From DATAUD01 sp036501665 (GTDB lineage Bacteria; Verrucomicrobiota; Verrucomicrobiia; Limisphaerales; Palsa-1400), in NCBI GenBank assembly GCA_036501665.1, contig DASXZW010000097.1, positions 70,137 through 134,136 on the forward strand: a DNA stretch of 64,000 nucleotides, written 5' to 3'. The position numbers and the translations under genes were made by a program. The notes beneath the pieces were generated by a model, which ran no database searches, had not been told where the DNA came from, and saw nothing but the letters and a program-made list of their open reading frames with translations. Of the stretch, positions 48,999-58,338 are shown in pieces. Numbering within the stretch: position 1 is the first letter of the stretch; each line of letters opens with the position of its first letter.

Positions 48999-51422
48999 TC
49001 AAGCCGCCCCTCGCGTCACTCCCAACTGATTCTGCGCCTTGAGATCCCGCCAGAGTTGGCCGCCAGTGATTTCTCCTTTTAGCAACGCTTGGTACTTCTC
49101 AATCACGCGCGCGGTTTCGGCAGCCGTTTCATTCACAAACTCAATGCGAAAATGCCGCGCCCCCAGCGCCAATAACCGCGCCACATATTCCGCTCCAGTT
49201 TGAGCGCGCGCGTTAAACACCGTATTCCTGCACCCCGCGTCCGCCTTCAACGGATGCTCCTGCCCGACTCGATCGCGAAGCTGCACCTGATGCTTGTCGC
49301 ACGGGCGCCCGCAATTCTTGTAATCCGTCCCCGCGCTGAGGAACGCGCAAAAGACGCAATGCTCCATGTGAAACATCGGCATGTGCTGGTGAATCGTCAC
49401 CTCAAACCATTGCGGCGGCGCGGATTTCAGCAATGCTTCAAGTTGCGCGGCGTTCAAATCATACGACGCGGTCAGCCGCTCCAATCCAAATCGGGTTTTA
49501 AAATATTCAGCGCTGAGTGAATTGGCCACGTTGAGCGAGAAATCCCCAATACGCCGGCAGTCGGTAAAAAATTTGAGGTGATCGTAGTTCCTCACCAAAT
49601 AGCCGTCCGCCTCGCATGAGCGGACTTGGTTCAGAATCCATTCCTCCCCCGCTTTGAAAATGCGCGGGGGCGCTACGAAAATTTCCGATTTTGTGTTTGC
49701 CGCGCGAAAATGGGCGATGGCATCACGATACTTTTTCGGGTCTTCAAACTCGCAATAGATCGCCGCCACATCAAACCCCATCGCCGCCTCCAATTGCTCC
49801 ATATTTCGCGCCAGAACAATAAGCCGCGACTCTTTAAGCGTTTCTTCCGCGGCGGCCGCGACCGGTGTTTGGCGACCGAGAAGAGTCCAGCGTCGCGGCT
49901 TCGCGCGCAATTGTTCGATTTGACTTACCAGATCGCGCCGCAGCCGGTTCAACTCGCTCTTTGGCAAAATGACGCGCCCCTCCAAACGATTCTCCAGTCG
50001 CCTCAACTGAAACGGCGTTCCCCCCAGGCGACCCAACTGTTCCCGCAAACTTTCATCCGTCAATGGCTGCTTTTCAGCGACATCCAGAGCCATCGAAGAA
50101 GTCACTTGCGCGACGTGCCGCATCTCATCACGCCCAATCACTGTCATTGGTGCTCCCATGTGACCATGAATTTCCAAATCGAGCGCGCGACGAAATCGCG
50201 GAGTTTCGCCCGCAAAAGTTTGCCGCAGATTCCTGTCCAATTCAGGATCACTCGTTTTCCAAATCTTATCGCCGGCATGGATTCGGCTGAAATCCACATC
50301 GCCGTAAAGGCGAATTTCGGTCCCGTTCGACAACGCCGTCACGCGTCCGCCCGCCTCCGCTTCGTCGGGCCGACCGGCGTCAAATACAATTCCGTCGCCG
50401 GCCTTCAACGGCGCTTCAAGCCGCGCAAAAACACTCTCGCGCCCAACCCGCTGAACGTCCCCCAGGTAAACGCCGCGCTTTTTCCCGAATCGCGCATGAA
50501 CAAGCCGCTGGTTGTCGATACCGCCAAACCATCCCGTGTGCAGTCCGCGCGAAAAGGCCATTTCCATATTGTAATGGCTTTGCTCCGCGCGCCCGCCGGT
50601 GCTGTACAGCGCCTCTCGGTAAATTCGCGTGATGTTCGCGACATATTCCGGCGACTTCAGCCGCCCCTCGATTTTGAGCGAACTTACCCCCGACTCAACC
50701 AGTTGCGGCAGCACCTCCAATCCCGCCAGGTCCTGCGGGCTGAGTAGGTAGCGCCGGTCGCCGAGCGGCACTTGTTTGCCGTCGGAAATCAAGTCATACG
50801 GCATCCGGCAAGCCTGCGCGCATTCACCGCGATTCGCCGAACGACCGCCAAGAGCTTCGCTTGTCAAGCATTGGCCCGAATAAGCGACGCACAATGCCCC
50901 ATGAACGAAAACTTCCAGCGGCAGTGTGTCAATAGGAAGTTTGTTTATCTCCGCGATGGAGCATTCCCGCGCGAGCACCACCAGGCTTGCGCCAAGGTCC
51001 CGCGCAAATTCAACTCCCGCCGCACTGGTGATGGTCATTTGCGTCGAGGCGTGAATCGGGAAATCCGGCGAAATTTTTCGGATCAGGCGACAAACGCCAA
51101 CATCCTGCACAATCGCCGCATCGACGCCTGCGGCAATGATTGTTCGGAGATATTGCTCCGCCGCCGCCATCTCGTCCTCAAACACCAGCGTGTTAAACGT
51201 CACGTAACCCCTGACGCCGCGACGATGCAGAAATTCCATCAGCCGGGGCAAATCCGACTCGGTGAAATTGTTGGCTCGCATTCGGGCGTTGAACCGGTCG
51301 AGGCCGAAATAAATCGCGTCCGCGCCGTTTTCGACGGCAGCCCGCGCGCATTCCCAATCGCCGGCGGGGGCCAGCAATTCGGGCTTGCGTTGCGCGCGTG
51401 GAACTGTGCTGTCCGCCGTCAT
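48999..51422 (-). CDS. Peptidase U32 family protein (RlhA-like, rRNA hydroxylation)
   Basis: An 807-residue protein of the U32 family. The N-terminal TIM-like domain begins PELLAPAGDWECARAAVENG and contains the family signature CVAYSGQCLTSEALGGRSAN followed by RGECAQACRMPYDL (Cys residues for a Fe-S cluster). A second domain near the C-terminus has HMPMFHMEHCVFCAFLSAGT and NCGRPCDKHQVQLRD, another Cys set. Two-domain U32 proteins of this length include RlhA, which hydroxylates C2501 of 23S rRNA; whether this is the same activity is inferred. ATG 51422 replaces the longer open frame to 51467. Confidence 0.85.
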   Translation of the reverse strand: MTADSTVPRAQRKPELLAPAGDWECARAAVENGADAIYFGLDRFNARMRANNFTESDLPRLMEFLHRRGVRGYVTFNTLVFEDEMAAAEQYLRTIIAAGVDAAIVQDVGVCRLIRKISPDFPIHASTQMTITSAAGVEFARDLGASLVVLARECSIAEINKLPIDTLPLEVFVHGALCVAYSGQCLTSEALGGRSANRGECAQACRMPYDLISDGKQVPLGDRRYLLSPQDLAGLEVLPQLVESGVSSLKIEGRLKSPEYVANITRIYREALYSTGGRAEQSHYNMEMAFSRGLHTGWFGGIDNQRLVHARFGKKRGVYLGDVQRVGRESVFARLEAPLKAGDGIVFDAGRPDEAEAGGRVTALSNGTEIRLYGDVDFSRIHAGDKIWKTSDPELDRNLRQTFAGETPRFRRALDLEIHGHMGAPMTVIGRDEMRHVAQVTSSMALDVAEKQPLTDESLREQLGRLGGTPFQLRRLENRLEGRVILPKSELNRLRRDLVSQIEQLRAKPRRWTLLGRQTPVAAAAEETLKESRLIVLARNMEQLEAAMGFDVAAIYCEFEDPKKYRDAIAHFRAANTKSEIFVAPPRIFKAGEEWILNQVRSCEADGYLVRNYDHLKFFTDCRRIGDFSLNVANSLSAEYFKTRFGLERLTASYDLNAAQLEALLKSAPPQWFEVTIHQHMPMFHMEHCVFCAFLSAGTDYKNCGRPCDKHQVQLRDRVGQEHPLKADAGCRNTVFNARAQTGAEYVARLLALGARHFRIEFVNETAAETARVIEKYQALLKGEITGGQLWRDLKAQNQLGVTRGAA

Positions 51423-51483
51423 GAGCGCAACACCATACGCCCATTCCTCCAAACTTCCAAACCCCACTTTAGGACGAACTCGC

Positions 51484-53193
51484 CTAGCGCGTGCGATAGA
51501 AGCGGTGCGGATAATTCGTCCAATCTGAATCGGTGAAATTGACAGATGAGCCGGATAATATGTTGGTCGAGATCGGTTGCCAGTCTAGCAGATCGGTGCT
51601 GGCCTCCACAATGATAGTCTGGCCTACGGCGGCGGTGATGGGAAAGCCGAACTGGCCGAATTGCACTCCTACGCCTCCACTACCTCCACCACCGAGTGTC
51701 GGCGGAGTTGATAGGCCGTTTAGCATGACTGTGGGTAATCCACCATAAGTCGGTCCCCAACCGGTCGTGCCGGAGTAATAATAAATCGTCGCGGTATCAT
51801 AACCTGATGGAGGGTCCGAGTCATTCTTAAAAACAGAGTCGCCGCCCAAGACTGGCGCATCGCCCAGAAAAATGACGGTACCAAGGTCGTGGCACTCATC
51901 AAACGCCTTATCCCCGATGCTGGCAACGCTGCTGGGAATGATCGCGCTCGTCAAATCGTTGCAAGCGTAGAACGCCATATTCCCGATGTTGGTGACGCTG
52001 CTGCTAATGGTCACGCTTGTCATACTATAGCAACCATAAAACGCCTCATCCCCAATGCTAGTGACGCTATTGCCAATGGTCACGCTTGTCAGGTAAAGAC
52101 AATAATTAAACGCCTCATCCTCGATGGTGGTCACACTGTTACCAATGATCACGCTCGTCAAGTTGTTACAATAAGCGAACGCGCTTCCGAAGTTGGTGAC
52201 GCTCTTCGGAATGGTGTAAGTTCCACCTGATCCTCCTGGAAATTGGATCAACGTGGTTTGCGCCTTGTCAAACAACACGCCATTGACGCTGCTGTAGGAC
52301 GGATTGCTCGGAAGCACATTGATATTCGTCAGGTAAATACAATTTAAAAACGCCTGATTCCCGATGCTGGCGACACTATCAGGAATCGTGACGCTCAGCA
52401 GATGAGAGCAGTCATAAAACGCTTCATCCCCAAGGCTTGTGACGCTGTCAGGAAGGGTCACGTTCGCCAGACCCTGGCAATAAGCAAACGCATTGGTCTC
52501 AATGTTGATGACGCTGTTGGGAATAGTCACGTTCGTCAGGATGGAATACTCAAACGCCTCATTCCCAATGCTGATGACGCTGTCGGGAATAGTGTAAGCT
52601 CCACCTAATCTTTGAGGAAATGCGACCAATGTGGTTTGCGCCTTGTTAAACAACACACCATTGGTGCTGCTGTATTCCGGATTCTCCGGAGCCACCGTGA
52701 TATTTGTCAAGAAACCACAATAAACAAACGCAGAATCCCCGATGTTGGTAACGCCTTTGCCAATGGTCATGCTCGTTATATAATAGCAATCATAGAACGC
52801 CGAATCCCCGATGCTGGCGACGCTGTCGGGGATGGTCACGTCTGTCAGACTTTCGCAATTCAAAAACGCCTGAGCCCCAATGCTCGTGACGCTGTTGGGA
52901 ATATTCACACTCGTCATTCTGACGCACCAGTCAAATGCATCATACCCAATGTTAGTCACCCCATTTGGAATGGTCACACTCGTGATATCATAAAAACCAC
53001 CAAATGCTTGGTCCGCGATGCTCGTAACGGGATAACCGTTGATCGTGTCGGGAATGATAACTGCCCCAACACTATACACCGGGCCTGTGACGGTGACGGC
53101 GTTATTAGTGATTATGTAAGTGACTTGCGTGCGCGCCTCCAGCGATAGCATCAAGGCCAGCGCAACTACGAGAATTTGAATTCTCTTTTTCAT
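51484..53193 (-). CDS. Secreted leucine-rich-repeat protein (BspA/LRR_5 type)
   Basis: A 569-residue exported protein. A signal peptide (MKKRIQILVVALALMLSLEA) is followed by a variant strand region and then about fourteen 23-residue LRR_5 repeats such as LTSVTIGNSVTSIGDEAFYG and LANVTLPDSVTSLGDEAFYD; some longer units contain PEYSSTNGVLFNKAQTTLVA. The C-terminal 55 residues (IIVEASTDLLDWQPISTNIL to HRFYRTR) belong to the shared C-terminal beta domain described in the findings. Proteins of this type mediate surface binding; here the ligand is unknown. Confidence 0.88.
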   Translation of the reverse strand: MKKRIQILVVALALMLSLEARTQVTYIITNNAVTVTGPVYSVGAVIIPDTINGYPVTSIADQAFGGFYDITSVTIPNGVTNIGYDAFDWCVRMTSVNIPNSVTSIGAQAFLNCESLTDVTIPDSVASIGDSAFYDCYYITSMTIGKGVTNIGDSAFVYCGFLTNITVAPENPEYSSTNGVLFNKAQTTLVAFPQRLGGAYTIPDSVISIGNEAFEYSILTNVTIPNSVINIETNAFAYCQGLANVTLPDSVTSLGDEAFYDCSHLLSVTIPDSVASIGNQAFLNCIYLTNINVLPSNPSYSSVNGVLFDKAQTTLIQFPGGSGGTYTIPKSVTNFGSAFAYCNNLTSVIIGNSVTTIEDEAFNYCLYLTSVTIGNSVTSIGDEAFYGCYSMTSVTISSSVTNIGNMAFYACNDLTSAIIPSSVASIGDKAFDECHDLGTVIFLGDAPVLGGDSVFKNDSDPPSGYDTATIYYYSGTTGWGPTYGGLPTVMLNGLSTPPTLGGGGSGGVGVQFGQFGFPITAAVGQTIIVEASTDLLDWQPISTNILSGSSVNFTDSDWTNYPHRFYRTR

Positions 53194-53337
53194 AAGATTT
53201 GCAACTCTCAGGATTTTGCGCGTCCCTGCGCGTCCCTGTCGTTTGGTTCGCTTTGCGAAATCCTTTTTGGTTTGGGAATGGCTTTAGAGTAAAGTACACA
53301 ACGGTCGTTCCGATGTAAATCCCGAAAAAAGTGACCG

Positions 53338-54516
53338 TCACCGCGCCGTCGTCTGCAAATCCCGCCCGTTCAAAGCCGTCTTGCTCTCGTCCGTCCGTTC
53401 AACCGCGTGTTTGTAAGCCACAATCCCCTCCACAATTGCGTGGGCCATCCGCTTGCGAAAGGCTGGGTCCGAAATGTTCCTTGCGTCCGCCGGCTGGCTC
53501 AAAAAACCGCCTTCGATCAAAATTGCGGGCATCCGCGCTTCGCGCAACACCTCGAACCGCGAGCGTTTCACCCCGCGATCTTCCACTGGCAAGCTGCGCG
53601 TGATGCTCTTTTGCGCGTTGTACGCCAGCAGTGCGTTGCGATCATCCTGCGCGTTCCCTGCCTCCCCTGCGAGCGCCGCCCGCCCGCCCCCGACATCGCT
53701 CGAATTCATCCCCGCTGGAGTCAAGCAATAGACCTCCACTCCGCGCACGTCTGCGTCCGCCGCGTTGTAGTGCATGCTCACGAACAAGTCCGCGCCGTGA
53801 TGTTCCGCTGTCAGCGGTCGGTCGCCCAACTCGATGAATTCGTCCCGGTTTCGAGTCAATACAACTTTGAACCCTTCCTCCTTCAACATCGACTCCACCT
53901 GGCGCGCCAGCAGCAGCGTGTATTCCTTCTCGTAATTATGATTGTACGTCTTGCCGGGGTCCTTGCCGCCATGCCCGGGATCGAGGCAGATCGTCTTGAC
54001 GCGCGCCTCGGATTTTCGCGGAAAAAGAACCGGCTCCAGCGTCGTGCGCAAATCCGACAGCGAAATCAACGCCACCCCGCTGCGATTCACCACCGGAAGG
54101 GAAAGCCACACGGTCACGCCCCCGACCTGCACCCGCCTTGAGTCAATTGTAAAATCCAGCGATTCCGCCCCGCCCGACACCGTGACTGCGGATTCCTTCC
54201 TGTTCCATTTCATCGACAACCCGGAAGAATCCGCCCATTCCGCGATTCGCACGTAGTCGCTCCCCGAAACCGTCACGCGCTCAAGGTTCTTGAGGCTCGC
54301 TTGCGCCGTCGCCGTCAGCAAAACACAAAGGAGCACGGCAAAACCCGTCTGAAAGTGTGAAAAAATTCCGCGGGAGAAGTTAAATACGCAAGCGGTGCTT
54401 TTGTGCCGGAAGGTACCAATCGTGCGCGGTGTCCCTCTCGCCCCGCTTGCGGGAGGAGAGCCGGAGAGAGGGGTTGCCTTTCTCGTCAATTCCTCCAATG
54501 AAGAATTTTGTCTCAC
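53338..54516 (-). CDS. N-acetylmuramoyl-L-alanine amidase (Amidase_3)
   Basis: A 392-codon frame. The catalytic Amidase_3 domain cleaves the amide bond between MurNAc and the stem peptide: zinc ligands are in ICLDPGHGGKDPGKTYN (His), EKEYTLLLARQVESMLKEEG (Glu) and LFVSMHYNAA (His), and the catalytic Glu in MPAILIEGGFLSQPAD. Before it is a small beta domain (YVRIAEWADSSGLSMKWNRK) of the copper amine oxidase N-terminal type. A hydrophobic segment (FAVLLCVLLTATAQA) is the export signal. The first 50 codons partly translate a repeat (54435-54460), so the real start is probably later, possibly GTG 54336. Confidence 0.85.
   Translation of the reverse strand: MRQNSSLEELTRKATPLSGSPPASGARGTPRTIGTFRHKSTACVFNFSRGIFSHFQTGFAVLLCVLLTATAQASLKNLERVTVSGSDYVRIAEWADSSGLSMKWNRKESAVTVSGGAESLDFTIDSRRVQVGGVTVWLSLPVVNRSGVALISLSDLRTTLEPVLFPRKSEARVKTICLDPGHGGKDPGKTYNHNYEKEYTLLLARQVESMLKEEGFKVVLTRNRDEFIELGDRPLTAEHHGADLFVSMHYNAADADVRGVEVYCLTPAGMNSSDVGGGRAALAGEAGNAQDDRNALLAYNAQKSITRSLPVEDRGVKRSRFEVLREARMPAILIEGGFLSQPADARNISDPAFRKRMAHAIVEGIVAYKHAVERTDESKTALNGRDLQTTAR
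54435..54460. repeat. Hairpin of the CCCTCTC...GGAGGAGAGG repeat type in the amidase N-terminus
   Basis: CTCTCGCCCCGC (54435-54446) and GCGGGAGGAGAG (54449-54460) match in 10 of 12 positions across a 2-base loop. The surrounding codons give the repeat-typical peptide LSGSPPASGARGTP. Confidence 0.6.
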
Positions 54517-54543
54517 ACCTATGTAATTGGTGGCGTATGTTTA

Positions 54544-55626
54544 ATGTTTAATAGTCGGCAATCAAGAACTAAACTTAAGCCGGTGCATGCGTTGACTTTA
54601 AGTCTGATTTTTCTGGGAATAGCTGCCAAGGCCTTGTCCGCGCCTGAATATATAGGAACGCCCGCGCCAGACCTCGACGCCATCTTCCGCCAAACAAACG
54701 GCTGGATCGGCGCAGACGGCGATTACTCAGTTCAATTAAACAAAACCACCACACTCTGGCTCTTCGACGACACAGTGATCGGCCAAATTCACGACGGCAA
54801 ACGTATCCACGCCACGATGGTCAACAACACCATCGCAATCCGACACGCCGACGGCAGCCCAAGCTTTTATTACCCCACCAACAGCGCCGGCAAACCCGCC
54901 TCCGTTTTTCAGCCCACCGACGATACCAACAGCTTTTTTTGGCCTTGGGATGGCATTCGGACTGAGCGCGGCCTCTTCGTGTTCCTCATGCAAGTCCGCC
55001 ACACCACCGACAAATCCGCCTGGGGATTCCAGGTTTTCGCCACCGCGCTCGCCTTCGTTCCAAATCCCGACGACCCTCCGCAAGATTGGAAAATCACCCT
55101 TCGCCGCGTGCCCTACAAACCCTTCGGCTGGGCAGTCATGCGCGACGGCGATTTCATTTACATCTACGGCTCGAATAAAAAGAAAGGCGGCAGCCTCCTC
55201 GCCCGCGCACCCGAAACAGCCCTCGACGATTTTGCCCTATGGCGCTTTTACTCCGACGGACAATGGCAATCCGATACCAATCTCGCCACACCCGTCTTTC
55301 CCGAAGGCCCCGCCGAAGGTTCCGTCCGCTGGCTCCCAGAATTAAAACGTTACGCGACCATTTACTCGCCGGATATTTTTGGAGACATCGTCATGCGCAC
55401 CGCCGAAGCGCCGGAAGGCCCTTGGACGAATCGGCAAGTTGTGTTCCACTGCCCGGATGGCAAACGTTCCCGCGCCTACTTTTGTTACGCCGCAAAAATG
55501 CACCCGGAAATGAGCAACCCTGGCGAAATCATCATCACCTACGCCGTCAACTCCAACAATTTCTCAGACCTGTTCAGTGACCCGGAACTTTACTGGCCGC
55601 GCTTCGTGCGCGTCAAAATCCCTTAA
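54544..55626 (+). CDS. Secreted five-blade propeller-like protein (DUF4185-like)
   Basis: A 360-residue protein with a signal peptide (VHALTLSLIFLGIAAKALSA). The body has PDLDAIFRQTNGWIGADGDY, TTTLWLFDDTVIG, WPWDGIRTERGLFVFLM and phrases such as FGWAVMRDGDFIYIYGSNK and AEAPEGPWTNRQVVFHCP, which fit the DUF4185/GH43-like five-bladed propeller folds that bind or cleave extracellular sugars. No catalytic residue can be assigned. It is divergent from the amidase gene and convergent with the next gene, overlapping it by four bases. Confidence 0.68.
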   Translation: MFNSRQSRTKLKPVHALTLSLIFLGIAAKALSAPEYIGTPAPDLDAIFRQTNGWIGADGDYSVQLNKTTTLWLFDDTVIGQIHDGKRIHATMVNNTIAIRHADGSPSFYYPTNSAGKPASVFQPTDDTNSFFWPWDGIRTERGLFVFLMQVRHTTDKSAWGFQVFATALAFVPNPDDPPQDWKITLRRVPYKPFGWAVMRDGDFIYIYGSNKKKGGSLLARAPETALDDFALWRFYSDGQWQSDTNLATPVFPEGPAEGSVRWLPELKRYATIYSPDIFGDIVMRTAEAPEGPWTNRQVVFHCPDGKRSRAYFCYAAKMHPEMSNPGEIIITYAVNSNNFSDLFSDPELYWPRFVRVKIP

Positions 55627-56456
55627 TCTGCTGGCTGCGCAGTGGGCGTGGCAGGAAGCGCCAGTGTGGAATACGCAGGCACTCGAAGCGTCACATTCCC
55701 GCGCGCCGGCCCGGAATAAAAATCAGTCGGCCCGGACCCGACGTTGAGCAGATTTGTGCTGCGATTCCACGAATAAGTTCCCACAACCGAGATGATTTCA
55801 TTCTGCACCTCGCCGGAATAATTCGTCCCGCTTTGCGTCCCTTTGAAATTGTGCAAAACGCCGTTGCCCAAAAACGAAAAATTCGCGCCGACCAGGTTCA
55901 TTTTCAAATTCGTCGTGTTCAGGGAAATAAAATAAAGCCCCGCGGAATCAAAGTGGTTCCCATTGGTCCCTCTGAACAAAGGTTGGTAAGGGTCCGGGTT
56001 GTCCGCCGTAAAATTATTCGTAGCCGCAGGAAACATGGCGCGCGTGCCTGACATGAAATTGCTCACGTAACTCCCGCTAAAAAAGCTGGAGACATCAATG
56101 ACATTCGTCCCGCCTTTGCTCAGGTAAATTCTTTCCTCGCCCGTGACCAGATTAACGCGCCGGAGCAAACCCGCCGAAGTCCAGTTCGTCCATTTCGGCG
56201 TCCCAAACACATCGACCGCGATGGCCCGCACCACATTGGCACTGGTAAACAGGAGCAGATGCAAATCCTCGAACGTCGTATTCGGCTCGCTCGGAACGTC
56301 ATTCGTCGCGGTCTCGAATTGCCCCTGCACCGAAAACGCAATGTTTTGATAGGTGGATTGCGCGCGCGCGTTTATCCCCATCAAACCCAGCGCGAAAACC
56401 ATTAGGGCAATAAAGAAAATTCTGTCGCCCAGGACAAATCGAAATCGTTTCATCAT
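55623..56456 (-). CDS. Secreted hypothetical protein
   Basis: A 277-residue exported protein (start Met-9 of the longer open frame). The signal peptide is hydrophobic (RIFFIALMVFALGLMGINA) with cleavage near ARAQS. The mature part is rich in Asn, Thr and Ser (TTNLKMNLVGANFSFLGNGV; NEIISVVGTYSWNRSTNLLN) and looks all-beta. No family was recognised. It is transcribed away from the GNAT fusion gene region and toward the propeller-like gene. Confidence 0.6.
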   Translation of the reverse strand: MMKRFRFVLGDRIFFIALMVFALGLMGINARAQSTYQNIAFSVQGQFETATNDVPSEPNTTFEDLHLLLFTSANVVRAIAVDVFGTPKWTNWTSAGLLRRVNLVTGEERIYLSKGGTNVIDVSSFFSGSYVSNFMSGTRAMFPAATNNFTADNPDPYQPLFRGTNGNHFDSAGLYFISLNTTNLKMNLVGANFSFLGNGVLHNFKGTQSGTNYSGEVQNEIISVVGTYSWNRSTNLLNVGSGPTDFYSGPARGNVTLRVPAYSTLALPATPTAQPAD

Positions 56457-56506
56457 GTCACGAGCAGCATTCAAGTTCACCCTGCCCCAGTCAAGCCCGA
56501 CTTTGC

Positions 56507-58120
56507 CTACCCGGCCGGCCTTTTCATCGCCGAAATGGTTTCATTCACACCGCGCAATTTCACCGCAAGGTCCTGCGCCAGATTGCGCATCACCATCATC
56601 CCCAGCGTCGGCTCGCGGCGCACCAACTCCGTAAATGCGTCCCGCTTCATCACCAGCAAAATGCTTGGCTGAATCGCAATCGCAAACGCCGCCCTCGGCG
56701 CGCCGTCCAGAAATGCCATTTCCCCGAAAATTTTGCCGTCCCCCAACTGCGCGATCGGCGGCGACATCTCCTCAAATTGAATGTTGATCTTCCCGCGCAA
56801 AACCACGTAAGCCTCGTCCGAAATCTGTCCCTTCGCGAAAATCTGTTCGCCCAGTCGAAAAAGCTTCTGCACGAAAAGCCGCGCGATCTTGCGCAATTCC
56901 CCGTCCCCCAACCCGGCGAACATCGACAGTGGTCGCAAAAGATTGATGATCGCCTGCCCCATCTTCAGGTCCTGAAAATTCCTATCAATAATCTCCACAA
57001 TGCTCCGCGAATGCGCCGTGAAATCCCCGCTTTCCAGCGAATACGCCACGTTCAGCTTTACCATCTTGACCACGTCGCAATATTTTCCATTCCGGCAATA
57101 GAACGCCGGCATGTACGCCACCGGCACGAAACCAAGCTGTTCCGCGCTCTTGAGCAATCGCGGCGCAGTCGTCAAAATATCAATCTCTGTGTACAGCGCC
57201 CCCAGTTGCCGTTCCACCACTTTCACCGCGTGCGCCAACAACGCCCCCATCGAAAGATCGTCGCTGCAATACGCGTCCGCCACTCGCGCGCAACGGTCCT
57301 GCTCGTCGTAAAAATATGTCAGCCCCGCAACCATTTTCTCGTCCCGCTGTCCCAAAAACGACCGCAATTGGTAAGGCGCCGGAACCCGCATCAAACCGAA
57401 CCCGTGATTGAATCGCCCCGAAATTTCCAACGGCGGATTGTCCCCTTCAGCCTGCGCCCGCCACAATTCAAAGTCGTCGCCAGTCCCTTCGTGCGCCTTC
57501 AAATCGCATTGCAGCGGATACCCGCTCGTCCCGTCGCGCACCACCATTGTGTGTGGAATTTGCAATCGCTCCAGTGAAGCGATTGCCAGCTCGCTCACTT
57601 GCGGAAGCGATTCTGAAAGCGAGTTCCGCGTCACCAGCACCGAGCTTGCCCCGCGAACATAAAAAAGAATCCCCACCCGCTGCTGCAGCATGTGCTTGAG
57701 CGGTTGAAAGCCAACACACGCATAGCCGAGCTTCTCAAAGAGAATTTGCTGCGCATTGTCCATCGCTGAAATCCGCACCACCGCCATCTGCCCTCGTTGC
57801 GAAGCCAGTTCGCTCACCGACTGGATGAGGGTTTCCGCTGCTCCATTCGACACGCTCTCCGGTCGAATTATATTCCGCCCGAAATTGGCAACGGGGTTGG
57901 CATTCGGCCCATCCGGCTTGAGAAACGAAATGGACGCGTGCAATTTCCCATCCACCTCCGCCACCCACGTTTCCGGGCCGGTCTCAGGATTCAGTTGCGA
58001 AGCGATCCACTCCAGATCGTAAATATCTCTGACAGGATAATCATTCCCAAGAACAGTTCGGATCAAATCCAGCCATTCCGGAGCGTCCGCGGCGGAAGCG
58101 GGTCTGATGCTAATACCCAT
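56507..58120 (-). CDS. Fusion protein: tandem GNAT-like domains plus C-terminal cyclic-nucleotide-binding domain
   Basis: A 537-residue cytoplasmic protein. The N-terminal GNAT-like domain starts ISIRPASAADAPEWLDLIRT and ends in QILFEKLGYACVGFQPLKHM. A second GNAT-like part covers about residues 225-345 (KMVAGLTYFYDEQDRCARVA; LKSAEQLGFVPVAYMPAFYC). From about residue 395 a CRP-type domain follows (LSMFAGLGDGELRKIARLFV; LGEQIFAKGQISDEAYVVLR; GDGKIFGEMAFLDGAPRAAF). Known cAMP-regulated acetyltransferases, as in mycobacteria, have the binding domain first; here it is last. A ligand-controlled acyl transfer role is inferred. Confidence 0.8.
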   Translation of the reverse strand: MGISIRPASAADAPEWLDLIRTVLGNDYPVRDIYDLEWIASQLNPETGPETWVAEVDGKLHASISFLKPDGPNANPVANFGRNIIRPESVSNGAAETLIQSVSELASQRGQMAVVRISAMDNAQQILFEKLGYACVGFQPLKHMLQQRVGILFYVRGASSVLVTRNSLSESLPQVSELAIASLERLQIPHTMVVRDGTSGYPLQCDLKAHEGTGDDFELWRAQAEGDNPPLEISGRFNHGFGLMRVPAPYQLRSFLGQRDEKMVAGLTYFYDEQDRCARVADAYCSDDLSMGALLAHAVKVVERQLGALYTEIDILTTAPRLLKSAEQLGFVPVAYMPAFYCRNGKYCDVVKMVKLNVAYSLESGDFTAHSRSIVEIIDRNFQDLKMGQAIINLLRPLSMFAGLGDGELRKIARLFVQKLFRLGEQIFAKGQISDEAYVVLRGKINIQFEEMSPPIAQLGDGKIFGEMAFLDGAPRAAFAIAIQPSILLVMKRDAFTELVRREPTLGMMVMRNLAQDLAVKLRGVNETISAMKRPAG

Positions 58121-58204
58121 TCACGTTTCCTATGGTTTGGTTTTCGCGAACATTGGCTGCAATAAGCTCAGGATACTCAAGGTTTCCCACCTCACCGTCA
58201 AGCT

Positions 58205-58232
58205 GTGATTCTGAAACGCGTGATTCTGAAAC
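58205..58232. repeat. Direct repeat GTGATTCTGAAAC x2
   Basis: Two identical 13-base copies, at 58205-58217 and 58220-58232, give a 15-base period. They lie upstream of the GNAT fusion gene on the minus strand and could be a double binding site. Confidence 0.5.
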
Positions 58233-58307
58233 CCAAGGCAATCGAACGCTTTACTTCCTCGTCCAGATTTAAGGGTGTGCGGCGGGCAGCGGAGACTTCA
58301 GGTCCTT

Positions 58308-58338
58308 CGTAATCATAATCGTAATCCTGCTTCTAATC
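58308..58338. repeat. AATC-rich 31-base repeat (copy C)
   Basis: CGTAATCATAATCGTAATC followed by a pyrimidine-rich part and CTAATC; third copy of the family also seen at 27794 and 48005. Confidence 0.5.

Noticed and set aside
49626..50747. Open frame of 373 codons on + across the U32 gene
   Set aside because: Antisense to a well-supported gene; composition is Arg/His/Gln-rich and no domain is visible.
51889..53148. Regular repeats that could suggest a CRISPR array or tandem DNA repeat
   Set aside because: They are LRR codons of the protein on the opposite strand; unit length varies and there are no unrelated spacers.
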